Positions 26,454 through 38,300 of a DNA stretch of 64,000 bases are shown one piece after another. Position numbers and translations under genes: made by a program. Each line of letters begins with the position of its first letter. Position 1 is the stretch's first letter. The notes beneath the pieces are model-generated. The model searched no databases. It saw nothing but the letters and a program-made list of their open reading frames with translations, and was not told the DNA's origin. The stretch is taken from NCBI GenBank assembly GCA_938041955.1, contig CALISD010000014.1, forward strand, positions 25,244 to 89,243. Reading direction: 5' to 3'. Source of the DNA: an uncultured Granulosicoccaceae bacterium. GTDB lineage: Bacteria > Pseudomonadota > Gammaproteobacteria > Granulosicoccales > Granulosicoccaceae.

Positions 26454-29400
26454 TCAATACACCAAATCGACATCACTGACGCCGTCAGTCTGGTTCAAAG
26501 ATTCAAGCAGCTGTGCAGACGGGTTGATATGCCAATCTTCACCCAACCTGATTCTGGCAGTCGCTTTATCGTTGGTGTAGTCGATAGCCACCGGCAGCCG
26601 TCCACCGCTTCTGTGCCCGGCCAAAGCCGATTGGATATCCGCCAGCGACCCCGCGCCTCGCCACGTAACCAGAAGCAGGCGCGCGAAACGCTCGCGCGCA
26701 TCCTCCATAGAATAGATTTGCCGAGCCCTGATACTATAGCCGCCGCTGAATTGATCAATGCCTAATCCACCTTCGATAACCACAACCGTGTCCTGGCTGA
26801 GCTTCTGGCCTTCGGCATCAAGCAACTCACCCATGACCACAACATCCACTTTCCCGGTACAGTCATCCAAAGTGGCAGTCATGATTTTACTGCCACGATT
26901 AGTGGCTCTAATGCGGCAATCTGTCACCAGTCCCGCGACCACGGCATCGACAGTGGCTCGGCTCGCCCTGCCATCTTTGCCGCCGTTAGGTACCCGGGAG
27001 CATTGATCAGCGATACGACCGCTGGTAATTTTTTCAAGTTCCGGCAGAAACGGCTCGATTGGATGGCCGGACAAATAGAGCCCTGTGGTCTTTCTCTCAG
27101 CTGCCAGGCGCTCAAGCTCTGACCATGGTGGTGCGATAGTCAGCTCCACCTCAATACTTTCAGCCTCTGACAAATTACCAAACATATCTGTCTGGCCGGC
27201 ATCCTTGTTTCGCGACTCCTGACTGGCAGCACTCAATGCCAGAGTGAGATTTTGCATCAAGGTTGAACGACCCTGCCATCGTGGCGGGTCAGTCTCTTCA
27301 TCTTCAAATGGTACCAACGTATCCAGGGCACCGGCACGAATTAGTCCCTCGAGAACGCTTCGTCCGACATTGGCCCCATCCACCCGCTGGCATAAATCCA
27401 TGAGGTTTTTGAATTTACCGTTCAGGTTGCGCTCATCAAGAATTTTTTCGAGTACCCCTTCCCCCACACCTTTAATTGCAGCCAGGCCGTATCGCACCGT
27501 GCGATCGTTGACCGGAGTAAAGGAAGTTTCAGAGTAATTGACCTCAGGCGGCAGTAGTTTACAGCCATTTAACTGCAAGTCCTCTATGGTACGCACCACC
27601 TTCTCTGTTGCATCCATATCCGCGGTCAGTACCGCACTGTAAAATTCCGATGGATAGTGACACTTAAGCCACGCTGTCTGGTAAGACAGCACTGCATAAG
27701 CCACTGAGTGAGATTTGTTAAAACCGTAGCCGGCAAACTTCTCTACCAGATCAAAAATGTTACTGGATAGTTGTGCATCGATACCATTGTTGTTACAGCC
27801 TTCAACAAACACACTACGTTGTTTGGCCATCTCCTCAGGTTTTTTCTTACCCATGGCTCGCCGCAACACGTCCGCGCCACCTAGCGTATAGCCCGCCAAC
27901 ACCTGGCCAATCTGCATGACCTGTTCCTGATAAACAATAACGCCATAGGTTGATTCAAGTATTGGTTTTAAACTTTCATGTTGATAGTCCGGGTGCGGGT
28001 AGGAAACCGGCTCCAATCCGTTTTTACGGTTGATAAAGTCATCTAACATGCCTGAGTTCATCGGCCCCGGACGATACAGCGCCACCAATGCAACAATGTC
28101 ATCAAAGCAATCGGGTTTTAATCGCGCAATCAGCTTTTTCATGCCACCTGATTCCAGCTGAAACACACCGGTGGTTTTCGCTTCCTGCAATAAGATATAG
28201 GTATCTTTGTCTGTATAGCTCAGCTTGTCGATATCAAGTTGCGCGTCCGCTGCCTTGTTTTTGTTAATCATTTTCACAGCGTTGTCGATTATCGTCAGCG
28301 TACGAAGGCCAAGGAAATCAAACTTCACCAAGCCAACGGCTTCAGCGTCATCTTTATCAAACTGGGTAACCAGGCTGCTGCCATCGGCCTCACAGTAGAG
28401 CGGTGTAAAATCAGTTAAGCGCGTCGGCGCGATGACCACACCACCGGCGTGCTTACCTGCATTACGTGGCAAGCCTTCCAACTGCAGTGCCATATCAACC
28501 ACTGTGCGGGTATCTTCTTCGTTCTCATACGCACGCTTAAAGTCTTCAGCGACCTCCAGAGATTTACTCAGCGTGATACCAATATCCATTGGCACCATCT
28601 TCGATAATCGATCACCGAAACCATACGGGTGACCCATCACACGGGCGACATCTCTGACCACCGCTTTGGCCGCCATCGTACCGTAGGTAATGATCTGCGA
28701 TACTCTGTCACTGCCGTACTTTTCACCGACGTATTGAATAACCTTATCGCGTTTATCCATACAGAAATCGATATCGAAATCCGGCATTGATACGCGTTCC
28801 GGGTTCAGAAATCGCTCAAACAGCAAATCAAAAGCAAGCGGATCAAGATCGGTAATGCCAAGTACATATGCCACCAGTGAACCCGCACCGGAACCACGAC
28901 CCGGGCCGACCGGCACGTCGTTTTCCCGACTCCATTCGATGAAGTCCGCAACGATCAAAAAATAGCCTGGAAAGCCCATTTGGATAATGACATCCAATTC
29001 TCTCTTCAAGCGTGCGTCATAGGGTTCACGAGTGACTGCAAAGTCATCAGCGCTTGTGTCATACAGGCGATTCAGTCGTTTGTTTAAGCCCTCCTCAGAC
29101 AATGACCTTAAGTAATCATTTTCATCCATACCTTCCGGCACAGGGAAATCAGGCAGCATCGGGTCGCCGAGCGAAATTTCAAGGTTACAGCTGATGGCTA
29201 TTTGTACTGTGTTCTCAAGTGCCTGAGGCACATCAGAAAAGAGCGCGACCATCTCATCTTCAGAGCGCAGATATTGCTGCTCACTGTAGTTGCGCGGGCG
29301 CTTGCTGTTGGTGACTTCGTAGCCTTGCTGAATACAGACCCTGATCTCGTGCGCCTCAAAGTCTGTTGCATGAATAAACCGCACATCGTTGGTCGCGACG

Positions 29401-29975
29401 ATCGGGCAGGACATGCGCGCGGCCAGTGGTAACGCTGCCTGGTTGTATCGCTCTTCATCCGGTCGACCGGTACGCTGCAGCTCAATGTAGAAACGTTCCG
29501 GAAACAATCCCATGAAACGCTTTAAACGCTCGGTGGCGAGTTCCTGGTTATCAGCCAGAAGCGCCTGGCCTATATCTCCAAAGCGACCACCGGACAAAGC
29601 AATGATGCCGTTGGTATAGCCTTCCAGCCATTCCACATGGAGCATCGCCCCTTCATGAGTCTGCCCCTCCTGGTAACTTCTTGAAACCAACTGCGTGAGG
29701 TTCAAATACCCTTCAAGGTTCTGCGCCAACAGCACCATCGGCGTCGGCTGATCGGCCTCCGTGAGAACACGAGCATCAACGCCGATTATCGGCTTCAGGC
29801 CGCTGGCAAGCGCGGCACGATAAAACTTGATCAATGCAAACATATTGCTTTGATCAGACAAAGCCACAGCCGGCATACCACCGGCCTTGACGGCCTGCAT
29901 CAATGGTTTGATACGAACCACACTGTCTACCAGAGAAAACTCAGTGTGAACGCGCAAATGTGCAAAGCGGGTCAT
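26454..29975 (-). CDS. dnaE: DNA polymerase III subunit alpha
   Basis: The 1173-residue replicative polymerase. An N-terminal PHP domain ([14 protein letters not shown]) precedes the catalytic palm; the acidic site [10 protein letters not shown] places Asp401 and Asp403 at the same numbers as the known E. coli catalytic residues, and [15 protein letters not shown] supplies the third aspartate. The C-terminus has HhH, OB-fold and tau-binding regions; the length is normal. Translation is coupled to rnhB: its start lies just upstream of, and overlaps, the rnhB stop by four bases. Confidence 0.98.
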   Translation of the reverse strand: MTRFAHLRVHTEFSLVDSVVRIKPLMQAVKAGGMPAVALSDQSNMFALIKFYRAALASGLKPIIGVDARVLTEADQPTPMVLLAQNLEGYLNLTQLVSRSYQEGQTHEGAMLHVEWLEGYTNGIIALSGGRFGDIGQALLADNQELATERLKRFMGLFPERFYIELQRTGRPDEERYNQAALPLAARMSCPIVATNDVRFIHATDFEAHEIRVCIQQGYEVTNSKRPRNYSEQQYLRSEDEMVALFSDVPQALENTVQIAISCNLEISLGDPMLPDFPVPEGMDENDYLRSLSEEGLNKRLNRLYDTSADDFAVTREPYDARLKRELDVIIQMGFPGYFLIVADFIEWSRENDVPVGPGRGSGAGSLVAYVLGITDLDPLAFDLLFERFLNPERVSMPDFDIDFCMDKRDKVIQYVGEKYGSDRVSQIITYGTMAAKAVVRDVARVMGHPYGFGDRLSKMVPMDIGITLSKSLEVAEDFKRAYENEEDTRTVVDMALQLEGLPRNAGKHAGGVVIAPTRLTDFTPLYCEADGSSLVTQFDKDDAEAVGLVKFDFLGLRTLTIIDNAVKMINKNKAADAQLDIDKLSYTDKDTYILLQEAKTTGVFQLESGGMKKLIARLKPDCFDDIVALVALYRPGPMNSGMLDDFINRKNGLEPVSYPHPDYQHESLKPILESTYGVIVYQEQVMQIGQVLAGYTLGGADVLRRAMGKKKPEEMAKQRSVFVEGCNNNGIDAQLSSNIFDLVEKFAGYGFNKSHSVAYAVLSYQTAWLKCHYPSEFYSAVLTADMDATEKVVRTIEDLQLNGCKLLPPEVNYSETSFTPVNDRTVRYGLAAIKGVGEGVLEKILDERNLNGKFKNLMDLCQRVDGANVGRSVLEGLIRAGALDTLVPFEDEETDPPRWQGRSTLMQNLTLALSAASQESRNKDAGQTDMFGNLSEAESIEVELTIAPPWSELERLAAERKTTGLYLSGHPIEPFLPELEKITSGRIADQCSRVPNGGKDGRASRATVDAVVAGLVTDCRIRATNRGSKIMTATLDDCTGKVDVVVMGELLDAEGQKLSQDTVVVIEGGLGIDQFSGGYSIRARQIYSMEDARERFARLLLVTWRGAGSLADIQSALAGHRSGGRLPVAIDYTNDKATARIRLGEDWHINPSAQLLESLNQTDGVSDVDLVY

Positions 29976-30658
29976 AGCGGCAGATCTGTCATGGCGGGCT
30001 GCAAAATGTCACGCACCGGTCCAAACGTCTTGCGATGCACGTCCAATACACCATGTTGCTGGAGTGCCTTCAGATGTACACGGGTCGGGTAACCCTTGTT
30101 GCTGTCAAAGCCATACTCCGGATGCTTCAAGTGCAGCTTGCGCATGGTTCTGTCTCTGTCCACCTTGGCCAGAATTGAAGCTGCAGAAATTTCCTGAACC
30201 AGGGCATCGCCCTTGACGATCGCCTGGCAATTGCATTGTGTAATAGGACATCGGTTGCCGTCGATCATGCAGTGGTTAGGGGTCACGGACAATCCCTCAA
30301 TCGCACGGGCCATGGCCAACATGGACGCATGCAATATATTCAATCGATCAATTTCCTCCACTGAGGCCTCCGCAATACAGTAAGACACCGCATTGGCCTT
30401 GATCAACTCCGCGAGTTCCTCACGACGCTCTTCGGTCAGCACTTTGGAATCCGCCAGCCCGGCCACTTTTCGGGCAGGATCCAGAATCACTGCGGCGGCC
30501 ACCACACTACCCGCCAACGGGCCCCGGCCCGCTTCATCTACACCGGCGACCAAATACCGCTTGCTGGTACCGGCATTGTCAAAGAAGAGTTGATCAAAGG
30601 ACAGTTGAGGAGTTCGCATTAGGCTTTGCGTGGTCTGCTGAAGGTTCATGGGCGGCAC
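29972..30658 (-). CDS. rnhB: Ribonuclease HII
   Basis: Degrades the RNA of RNA-DNA hybrids and single ribonucleotides in DNA. The catalytic Asp-Glu pair is in [16 protein letters not shown], followed by [13 protein letters not shown], and MIDGNR supplies the third acidic residue; [15 protein letters not shown] is typical. At 228 residues from the GTG at 30658 it is longer than usual at the N-terminus; in-frame ATG codons at 30649 and 30619 are equally plausible starts and no clear ribosome site decides. It forms a coupled pair with dnaE. Confidence 0.95.
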   Translation of the reverse strand: MPPMNLQQTTQSLMRTPQLSFDQLFFDNAGTSKRYLVAGVDEAGRGPLAGSVVAAAVILDPARKVAGLADSKVLTEERREELAELIKANAVSYCIAEASVEEIDRLNILHASMLAMARAIEGLSVTPNHCMIDGNRCPITQCNCQAIVKGDALVQEISAASILAKVDRDRTMRKLHLKHPEYGFDSNKGYPTRVHLKALQQHGVLDVHRKTFGPVRDILQPAMTDLPL

Positions 30659-30789
30659 GATCTAAGACGCAAATGATATCCGCTCACAGAGCAGAAAGTT
30701 GGCTTAATTTCGACTTCGACGCAGATGACGGTGCCCGCCATTCAAGGTATGGTACCTGTAACGTATTTGACTCATTGAGGAAGCCCGTT

Positions 30790-31419
30790 TTGACACCTAA
30801 CCAACACGACGCCCTGCTGATCATCGATGTACAAAACGACTTCTGCCCCGATGGCGCACTCGCGGTGCCGGAGGGAGATCAGGTAGTACCGGTAATCAAT
30901 CAACTGACCCGTCGATTTCAAACCATTGTACTCACCCAGGATTGGCACCCCGCCGGGCATGCGTCGTTTGCCAGCACTCATAGCGCCGATCCGTTCTCAA
31001 CCACCACCCTGCACTACGGTGAGCAAACGTTGTGGCCGGATCACTGCATCCAAGGCAGCGACGGGGCAGAGTTTCACCAACAATTGCAATCAAATGGTGC
31101 GGCTTTGATTGTCAGAAAAGGCATGCACCCGGGTATCGACTCATACTCTGCATTTTTTGAAAACGACAAAACCACATCAACAGGCTTGAGCGGCTACCTG
31201 AGGGCACAAGGGATCAAACGGGTTTTCTGCGTCGGGCTGGCATATGACTACTGTGTTCGCTACACCGCAGAAGATGCAGTCAAAGAGCAGTTTGAAACTA
31301 TCGTAATCAAAGACGCATGCAGAGCGATAGACATGAATGACAGCGCCGCTGATGCAAATGATTCTTTTAACAAAATGGGTATATCAACGATTCAAAGCAG
31401 CGACCTAAAGGCGAGCTGA
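30790..31419 (+). CDS. pncA: Nicotinamidase (bifunctional nicotinamidase/pyrazinamidase)
   Basis: Hydrolyses nicotinamide to nicotinate for NAD salvage. The catalytic triad is visible: Asp13 in IIDVQNDFC, Lys110 in VRKGMHP and Cys155 in GLAYDYCVRYTA; metal-binding residues are in QDWHPAGHASF. I chose the TTG at 30790, which has GAGG nine bases upstream and gives 209 residues, the normal size; a frame open back to an ATG at 30673 would add 39 residues with no family counterpart. The gene is divergent from rnhB. Confidence 0.93.
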   Translation: MTPNQHDALLIIDVQNDFCPDGALAVPEGDQVVPVINQLTRRFQTIVLTQDWHPAGHASFASTHSADPFSTTTLHYGEQTLWPDHCIQGSDGAEFHQQLQSNGAALIVRKGMHPGIDSYSAFFENDKTTSTGLSGYLRAQGIKRVFCVGLAYDYCVRYTAEDAVKEQFETIVIKDACRAIDMNDSAADANDSFNKMGISTIQSSDLKAS

Positions 31420-31696
31420 TATAAACCTGTAGTAACCGATAGATAAAAAGAGAGCCCGCCGTAAGCGGGCCCGATTGGGGGTGAGATTTTCCTGGGGCAT
31501 GGCCCCGACACCGGATTAAAATCCGATTTCTAAATTTAATGACTCTCTGGAGCAGAAGCTACAGAAGTAAAAACTGAACCACTGTTAAGCTTCTTTCAGG
31601 TAGATAACATCCATGATGTATGCCAAGCAGAAGCCACTTAACGGCTGACGAATTGTAACTGTCTAGTCGATCACACGTTGAGTGTGAAACCCGTAA
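31420..31696 (+). other. Non-coding region with three stem-loops
   Basis: No credible gene in the 386 bases between pncA and ibpA. Three adjacent hairpins occur: GCCCGC/GCGGGC (31454-31470), GGGGC/GCCCC (31494-31506) and CGGATT/AATCCG (31512-31525). The first has five As on its left, so it could terminate a minus-strand transcript; on the plus strand no U-tract follows. It may be the 3' end of pncA mRNA or a structured RNA. The rest up to 31696 shows nothing. Confidence 0.45.
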
Positions 31697-31727
31697 CCCT
31701 TGAAACTTTATTAGCGCGCCCCTACAT
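31697..31727 (+). promoter_or_regulatory. Sigma-32 (heat-shock) promoter of ibpA
   Basis: CCCTTGAAAC (31697-31706) and CCCCTACAT (31719-31727), with 13 bases between CTTGAAA and CCCC, match the RpoH consensus CTTGAAA-N(11-16)-CCCCATNT well. It lies about 80 bases before the ibpA start, and small heat-shock genes are classic RpoH targets. Confidence 0.85.
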
Positions 31728-31734
31728 CTGTAGC

Positions 31735-31808
31735 GTTGCAGAGATGCTGCCAAGCAGGTCCATGCAACATTCTTATTTCCATATTGCTTAAAAGAGAGAA
31801 TATGTATG
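31735..31808 (+). promoter_or_regulatory. Probable ROSE-like RNA thermometer in the ibpA leader
   Basis: The leader folds by eye into two hairpins. The first pairs GTTGCA (31735-31740) with TGCAAC (31763-31768) around an inner CTGC/GCAG stem. The second pairs CATATT (31780-31785) with AATATG (31799-31804); inside it TTGCT (31784-31788) faces the ribosome site AGAGAG with the G bulged and the following CT pairing with AG. A U-Y-G-C-U element opposite the Shine-Dalgarno sequence is the hallmark of ROSE elements upstream of ibpA genes, which melt at heat-shock temperature. Inference by hand folding. Confidence 0.75.
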
Positions 31809-32267
31809 AACGCTATAGACTTCACACCGTTATACCGCAGCACTGTTGGATTCGACCGGTTGGCCAACCTGCTTGATTCGGCACTACAACACAACCATAG
31901 CAGCGGCTATCCACCGTACAACATCGAATCAACCGAAGAGAATCATTACTCCATCACGTTAGCAGTGGCGGGATTTACTGATTCCGAACTGGATATCCAA
32001 ACAGAACGTGGCGTACTCACCGTTCGCGGTGAAAAGCAGCCTGCTGATAAAGATGAACGTAACTTTCTATATCAAGGCATCGCAACACGCACCTTTGAAC
32101 GCAAATTCCAACTGGCAGACCATGTAAGTGTGGTAGATGCACAGCTTGAAAATGGAATTCTTAAAGTGGATCTTGTTAAAGAGATACCAGAAGCGATGAA
32201 ACCGAAAAAAATCAGCATCGGTTCTGCCAGCCCTACGTTAGAGCACAAAGAAGAAGTCGCAGCTTAA
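31806..32267 (+). CDS. ibpA: Small heat-shock protein IbpA (Hsp20)
   Basis: A 153-residue alpha-crystallin chaperone that holds unfolding proteins in aggregates for later rescue by DnaK/ClpB. MNAIDFTPLYRSTVGFDRL is very close to the E. coli IbpA start, YPPYNIE and NHYSITLAVAGF open the crystallin domain, and a VEIPEAMKP-like tail (KEIPEAMKPKKI) holds the C-terminal motif region. Expression should be heat-induced at transcription (RpoH promoter) and translation (thermometer). A perfect terminator hairpin follows. Confidence 0.96.
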   Translation: MNAIDFTPLYRSTVGFDRLANLLDSALQHNHSSGYPPYNIESTEENHYSITLAVAGFTDSELDIQTERGVLTVRGEKQPADKDERNFLYQGIATRTFERKFQLADHVSVVDAQLENGILKVDLVKEIPEAMKPKKISIGSASPTLEHKEEVAA

Positions 32268-32335
32268 CTGCGAACACCAGCACTGCGGGGTAACATTGCG
32301 ATCACAACTTAAGTGAGCAAATGTTGCGTCACACG

Positions 32336-32362
32336 GCCTGGCACAAAATTGTGCCAGGCTTA
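32336..32362. terminator. Intrinsic terminator between convergent ibpA and the coiled-coil gene
   Basis: A perfect 11-bp stem GCCTGGCACAA / TTGTGCCAGGC (32336-32346, 32349-32359) with a 2-base AA apex, followed by TTATTT. It lies 70 bases after ibpA and 24 bases from the 3' end of the minus-strand gene, so it may serve both. Confidence 0.82.
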
Positions 32363-32382
32363 TTTACATTGCTACGAGTGAC

Positions 32383-35300
32383 TTATTTCTTTTTCTGTTG
32401 ATTAGCTTTCTGGCGCTCCGTCCAGTTGTAAGTTCCGGCAATAATCTGCTTTGCACTTAACACCCATTCTTCGCGCTCAATACGATCAGGGAAGCCGTCA
32501 AGCATCTCTGCGTACTTTTCTACATCAGCTTTCTTCCATGCGGCAATGTCTTCGAAGTTATTCACCCCTTTGCCGTTCAGCATTTTCTCGATCACCGGCC
32601 CGATTCCAAAGATCAGTTTGAGATCATCTTTGCCATCTTTTCGGGTTGTCTTCTTACCGTCGGCGGTAACTGCAGCCTTCTTTGGCTTGCTGGCTTTCTT
32701 CGCCACCTTTTTCGCCGGCTTGTTTTTATTTTTTGCTTCCCGCGCCTTGCGTCGCTCTTCCCAATTGTAAGTACCACCGAGAATTTGCTTCGCACTCATG
32801 ACCCATTCATCACGCTCGATGCGATCTGGAAAACCTTCCAGCATCTCTGAGTATTTGGCCACATCAGCTTTCTTCCACTTGGCAATATGCTCAAACTTGG
32901 TGACGCGTTTTTTGTTTAGCATCTTCTCAATCTTTGGCCCAATACCAAAAATCAATTTGAGATCATCCTGACCATCTTTACGTGTGGTCTTCTTGCCGTC
33001 TGCGGTGAGCTTTGGCTTTGCAACAACCTTAGCCTTCGGCTTAGCTTTAGGTTTTGGTCTGGCAATCGGTTTAGCAACAGGTTTCGGCTTCGGTGCACTT
33101 TTCAACTTATCGATCATCGCCTTTAAGCGTGCGATTTCCTGATCTCTCTTTGAAACATCTTTACCATGTTTGGTTTGAACTGAAGTAAGCGATTTCTCCA
33201 GCTGCACAACACGCCTCGCCTGGATGGTCTTTTCATCCAGCTGTTTACGCAAATCCGCCGCAGTGGCTTTTTGACTAGCCACCTCTTTCTGCAGCCGGGT
33301 TAATTCAGCAAGCTTGCGTTTCGCATCTGACAGATCTGCCTGCAGAGACTTTTTACTTTTCTCGGTCTCCGTGTGACGACGGGCCATGCTCGCCTCAAGC
33401 GTCTTAACAGACTTCTGAAGACGTTGGAGTTCTCTCTCACGCTGACTGGCAAGCGATTGTGAATCCTTCACCTCTTTTCTAAGCGCCAGTACATTTGACT
33501 GTTGGGTGCCTACGTCTCTCTTAAGAGTGGACACTTGTTTATCAAACAAACCAAGCTTTTTGTCTTTGGAAGATACCTCTGCCCGCAGTGCCTCAGCTTC
33601 TTTCAAACGCTTTCGAAGGGCTTCAAGCTCTGAAATTCGTTTAGTTTCAGTTGCTTCAAACCTGGCGCGTGCCTGATCACTGGACTTACGCAATGACTCA
33701 AGACGCCTGCCAGATTCGTTGGCGCTCTTCTTGGCACTCGACAGCTCATCAGACCATTTAACTTTCTCGGCTTTTTGCACCGCCGTGAAAGACTGGAACT
33801 CAGCTTCTCGTTTTTCAAGCTTTTGCCTTAACAGGCTGAGTTCTTTCACCTGCTTTTGCAAAGCGGAGATATCAGTTGACCATGACACCTTGGCCGCCTT
33901 CTGAGACTCTTGAAGCGTTTTATATTCAGCCTCGCGCTTCTCAAGCTTCTGCCGCAGCGCGCCGAGTTCCCGAACCTGTTTCTGTAGTCCGGAAACATCA
34001 CTCGCCCATTTCGAGTTAGATACTTTCTGCGCAGCCTGCAATGCCTTGAATTCAGATTCGCGCTTTGCAAGCTTCTCTCGTAATGGATTCAGTGCTTTCA
34101 CCTGCTTTTGTAAAACAGACACGTCAAATGACCATTTTGCGTTGGCGCTCTTTTGAGCTTCCTGCAGCGCTGAAAAATCAGCCTCGCGCTTGACGAGCTT
34201 TTGCTGCAACGGTGCTATCTCTTTTACCTGGCTTTGCAAGGCGGACACCTCAGTGGTCCATTTTGCATTGGCGTTTTTCTGAGCGTCCTGCAGCGCTGCA
34301 AATTCAGACTCTCGCCTGGCAAGCTTTTGCTGCAACGGTTCCAGTTCTCGAACTTGCTTTTGCAAGGCTGACACGTCGTTAGCCCACTTGGCATTAGATG
34401 ACTTTTGCGCCACCTGTAACGCTGAAAGCTCATTCTCACGTGTGCCCAGTTTCTGTTCTACCGATTCCAGGGCTTTCACTTTATCCTGAAGCGCAGACAA
34501 CTCACTAGCCCACTTCGAACTTGCTGACTTGTGCTGTTCTTCAACCGCTTTGTATTCACTCTCTCGAGCCGCTAGCTTTTGTTGCAACGGCTCCAGTTCG
34601 CCTATACGCTTTCGCAAATCCGAAGTTTCTGCCACCCACTTCGAATTAGACGATTTAAGTTGTTCTTCAAGCGTCTGGTATTCACTTTCTCGCGAAGACA
34701 ATTTCTGCTGCAACGGCTCCAGCTCTCTAACACGACCTCGCAATGCAGCCAATTCAGTTGCTGATTTCGAGATCGCTGCCTTGTGCTGTTCTTCAAGCGC
34801 TTTGTACTCGCTTTCTCGAGAAGACAACTTCTGCTGTAACGGTTCAAGTTCATTTACACGATCCTCCAGCGCCGATAGCTCGCTTGCCGACTTCGCGATA
34901 GCGGCTTTGTGCTGCCCCTGGAGAATTCCGTATTCACTCTCACGTGACGACAACTTCTGCTGCAACGGCTCCAGCTCTTTCACACGATTCTGAAGTGCAG
35001 ACAACTCACCGGCAGATTTCGCAATCGCCGCCTTGTGCTGTTCCTCGAGTTTTCTGTATTCACTTTCCTTCGAGGATAGCCTCTGCTGCAACGGTTCAAG
35101 TTCTTTCACTCGATTCTGCAACGCAGACAACTCACCGGCAGATTTCGAAATCGCCGCCTTGTGCTGCTCCTCGAACTTTCTGTATTCACTTTCCTTAGAG
35201 GATAACTTCTGCTGCAGTGGCTCAAGCTCTTTGACTCGATTCTGCAATACAGACATTTCACTAGCCGCTTTACCACTGGCTGCTTTTTGCTGCTCTTGCA

Positions 35301-38300
35301 GTGCTCTGAACTCACCTTCCCTTGCAGATAATTTCTGCTGCAATGGCTCAAGCTCTTTCACACGATTCTGCAGTCCAGATAACTCACTGGCAGATTTCGC
35401 AATCGCCGCTTTGTGTTGCTCTTCGAGCGCTTTGTACTCACTTTCACGCGACGATAGTTTCTGCTGCAACGGCTCAAGTTCTTTTATTCTATTCTGCAAT
35501 GCAGACAATTCGCTCGCCGACTTCGCAGTCACCGCTTTCTGTTGCTCTTGCAGCGTCCTGTACTCGGCATCACGAGTAGACAACTTGTGCTGCAATGGCT
35601 CAAGTTCCTTAATTCGATTCTGCAGCTTGGCCAGTTCAGAAGTGGATTTCGATGTCGCTGATTTATAACGTTCGTCCAGCGCCTTATATTCGTTATCTCG
35701 AGAAGACAACTTCTGCTTCAACGGCTCTAACTCTTTAATTCGATTCTGCAGAGAAGCCGATTCGCTGGTCCATTTTGAAGATGCTGCCTTATGTTGTTCC
35801 TCAAGTGCTTTGAACTCATTTTCACGGGTCGACAATTTTTGCTTCAGCGGTTCAAGTTCCTTTATCCGATTTTGCAAGGAAGACAGCTCGCTTGACCACT
35901 TTGCACTCGCACTTCTATGCTGCTCTTCGAGCGTTTTATATTCATTGTCACGGGCACTGAGCTTCTGACGTAACGGCTCAAGCTCTTTAACCCGCCCCTC
36001 CAGCTTTTTCAGTTCACCATCTGACTGACTGAGTCGATTCTGTCTATCGTCAATTGATTTCTTGAAACCGACAATTTCGGACTGAAAACCCTGGATCTGT
36101 TTCTTCTCTCCATCCAGCTCAGCTGTTAGCTTTTGAATTCTGGCGTTCGATTGCTCTTCTGTGACTTTTATCTTCTGCTGCAAAGATTCATAGCGTTTTT
36201 GTGCAGCGGACGACTCTGCGTTCAACTCGCCAAGCATGTTGTCCCGCTCTGCGATGTCCCGTTTGAGTGAATCAAGCTGCTTGATCTTAATTTCAAATTC
36301 AGCAATTCGCTTGTCACGCTGCGTGAGCAATTGCTTATGTTGCTCCTCGGCCGCATTGAGTTTGCGTTGTAACTCAGATTGCGAATCCGCCCGGAGCTTA
36401 ACAATGTCACCTTCTTTGGCTTTTAGTTTTTGCTCAGTGTCTTTAAAGCGTTGCTGCCACGGTTCAAGCTCTTTGACTCTTGATTGATACTGATTTTCCT
36501 TGGCTTGTGCATCCTGCTTTAACTTGCCTATCTCTGATTCAAGCTGAACCGCCTTCTTTTTATAAGTCTCAATTTCCGCAGCAACTGTGGCGAGCTTTTT
36601 GTCTCGCTCTGCCACATCACCTCGCAATGCTTCCAGGGTCTTCACATCAGATTGCAGCTTCTGAATTTGCTTATCTCGCTCTGCTACCAGATTGCGCGAG
36701 CCCGATTCCGCCTCAGAGGCTTTCTTACGTTGCGTTTCCAGTTCTGCTTTTTGTTTTTCACCCGCCTGGCGCATCTCAACCCTGAGCTTCTCAATCTCGT
36801 TACGTGAGTCGTCAGCCTGCTTCTTAAATGGACGCAGACCGTCAGCATCAGCCTGTGACTTCTTTAATTCAATCGCATGTTGCTCACGAGCTTTTATCAG
36901 CGCCTGCTGTTCACTCTCAAGCCCTTGCAATTTTGACTTCAGTGATTTTATTTCGTTATCTCGATGATCAAGATCAGTCTTAAGCTTTTCGAGCGAACCG
37001 ATTTTCTTTCTGAGCTCATCAACCTCAATATCACGCTTCTTTAATTTCTCGGTGTACTGCTTTTGCTCGGCGTCATATTTCGACTGCAAATCAGATATTT
37101 GCCTTTTGTCTTTCTCACCGGTCGACCGCAGCTCTGTCTGCAAGGCCGTAAACTTCATTTCGCTTTCCCGCACCTTTGCCTGCAGCGGAGTAAGCTCTGT
37201 CACACGAGCACGCAGTGAGTTTGCTTCAGTCACCTGCCCATCCAGCTCATTCTTGAGACGCTTGACCTCTACTTCATGCTTTCTGAGATCTTCCAGTTGC
37301 TTACCAAAAGCGACAATTTTCTGTTCTTTCGCAGTCACTTCACTAAGTGTGGCAGTGTGGGTCTTTTTGGCTGAATCCAGCTCCTTGTTTAAGTCAACCA
37401 CTTTCTTGTCGAGCTCGGCCTTCTTTTGGCGTAATTGCTCGAGTTCTTTTAACGACTGCCTAAGTGTCGCCACTTCTGCTTCTGATTTTTTAAAATCTGC
37501 ACGAGCTGCAGCCAAGGCTTTTTCAGCCTTGGTGATCTCCGCGTCTTTCTTAACAATCTCTGCGTCTTTACCGGTTACCTGAGATCGGAAGCGACCCACA
37601 TCAGCTGTGACAGTGGCCACCTTGTTTTCATTGTCTTTTACCGCCTTTCTCAACGGTACAATCTGATCGTCCCGCTCTTTGACCTGCTTTTGCAAATCTC
37701 CGATCTTCTTTTCCAGTTCTTCTATTCGACCACGTTGCTCAACGATCACCCCTTCGTATTTCTTCGAAGACTCCTCGGTTGTTCGAGTGAACTGCGCCAG
37801 ACGATTTTCCATTTCGCCCATTTCCAATCTCGATTTTTCAAGATCTGCCGCAGAGCTTTTGAATCGCGTAATGTTCGAATCACGCTCTTTAAGGTCAATT
37901 TCCAGGGCTCCGATCTGCTCACGGAACCGGTTGCTGTCTAACTCCAGCTTGGCCTTCAATTTACTTTGCTGTTCAAGATCTGCTTTGAGGGTATTTATTT
38001 GAGCATCTCTGGCAGACACCTGGGTACGCAATTCTTCCAGGCGGGTCCCAAGCTGATCGTATTCTTTGTTGCGTGACTCGAGCGTTGAGTTAAATTCTTT
38101 TATTCGGCTCTGGCCCGCCCTTTCAAGCTCAGAGATCTTTCTCTTGTAGCTGTCAATTTCGAGCTGGCTTGCACCATCCGGCTCACTGTCAATTTCTGCC
38201 CGCAGGGTGGCTAAGTCGGATTCACGGCCGGATATCTTACGATCGTATTCCCGTTTCGCATTTTCAAATTGCTGCTGCTGTTTTTCCAGCCGCTTGCGTA

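Noticed and set aside
31559..31894. A 111-residue minus-strand frame
   Set aside because: Covers the ibpA promoter and leader and the start of ibpA; no features and contradicted by the conserved regulatory elements.
34529..35668. Long plus-strand open frames (154 and 211 residues) rich in Cys and Ser
   Set aside because: They lie antisense to the 126-bp repeats, so the repeated sequence keeps the opposite frame open by periodicity. Composition (CCSSS runs) is unlike a real protein and no ribosome site is evident.
33727..35994. Tandem repeats considered as a CRISPR-like array
   Set aside because: The units are 126 bp, contiguous, coding and diverged; there are no spacers and no cas genes.
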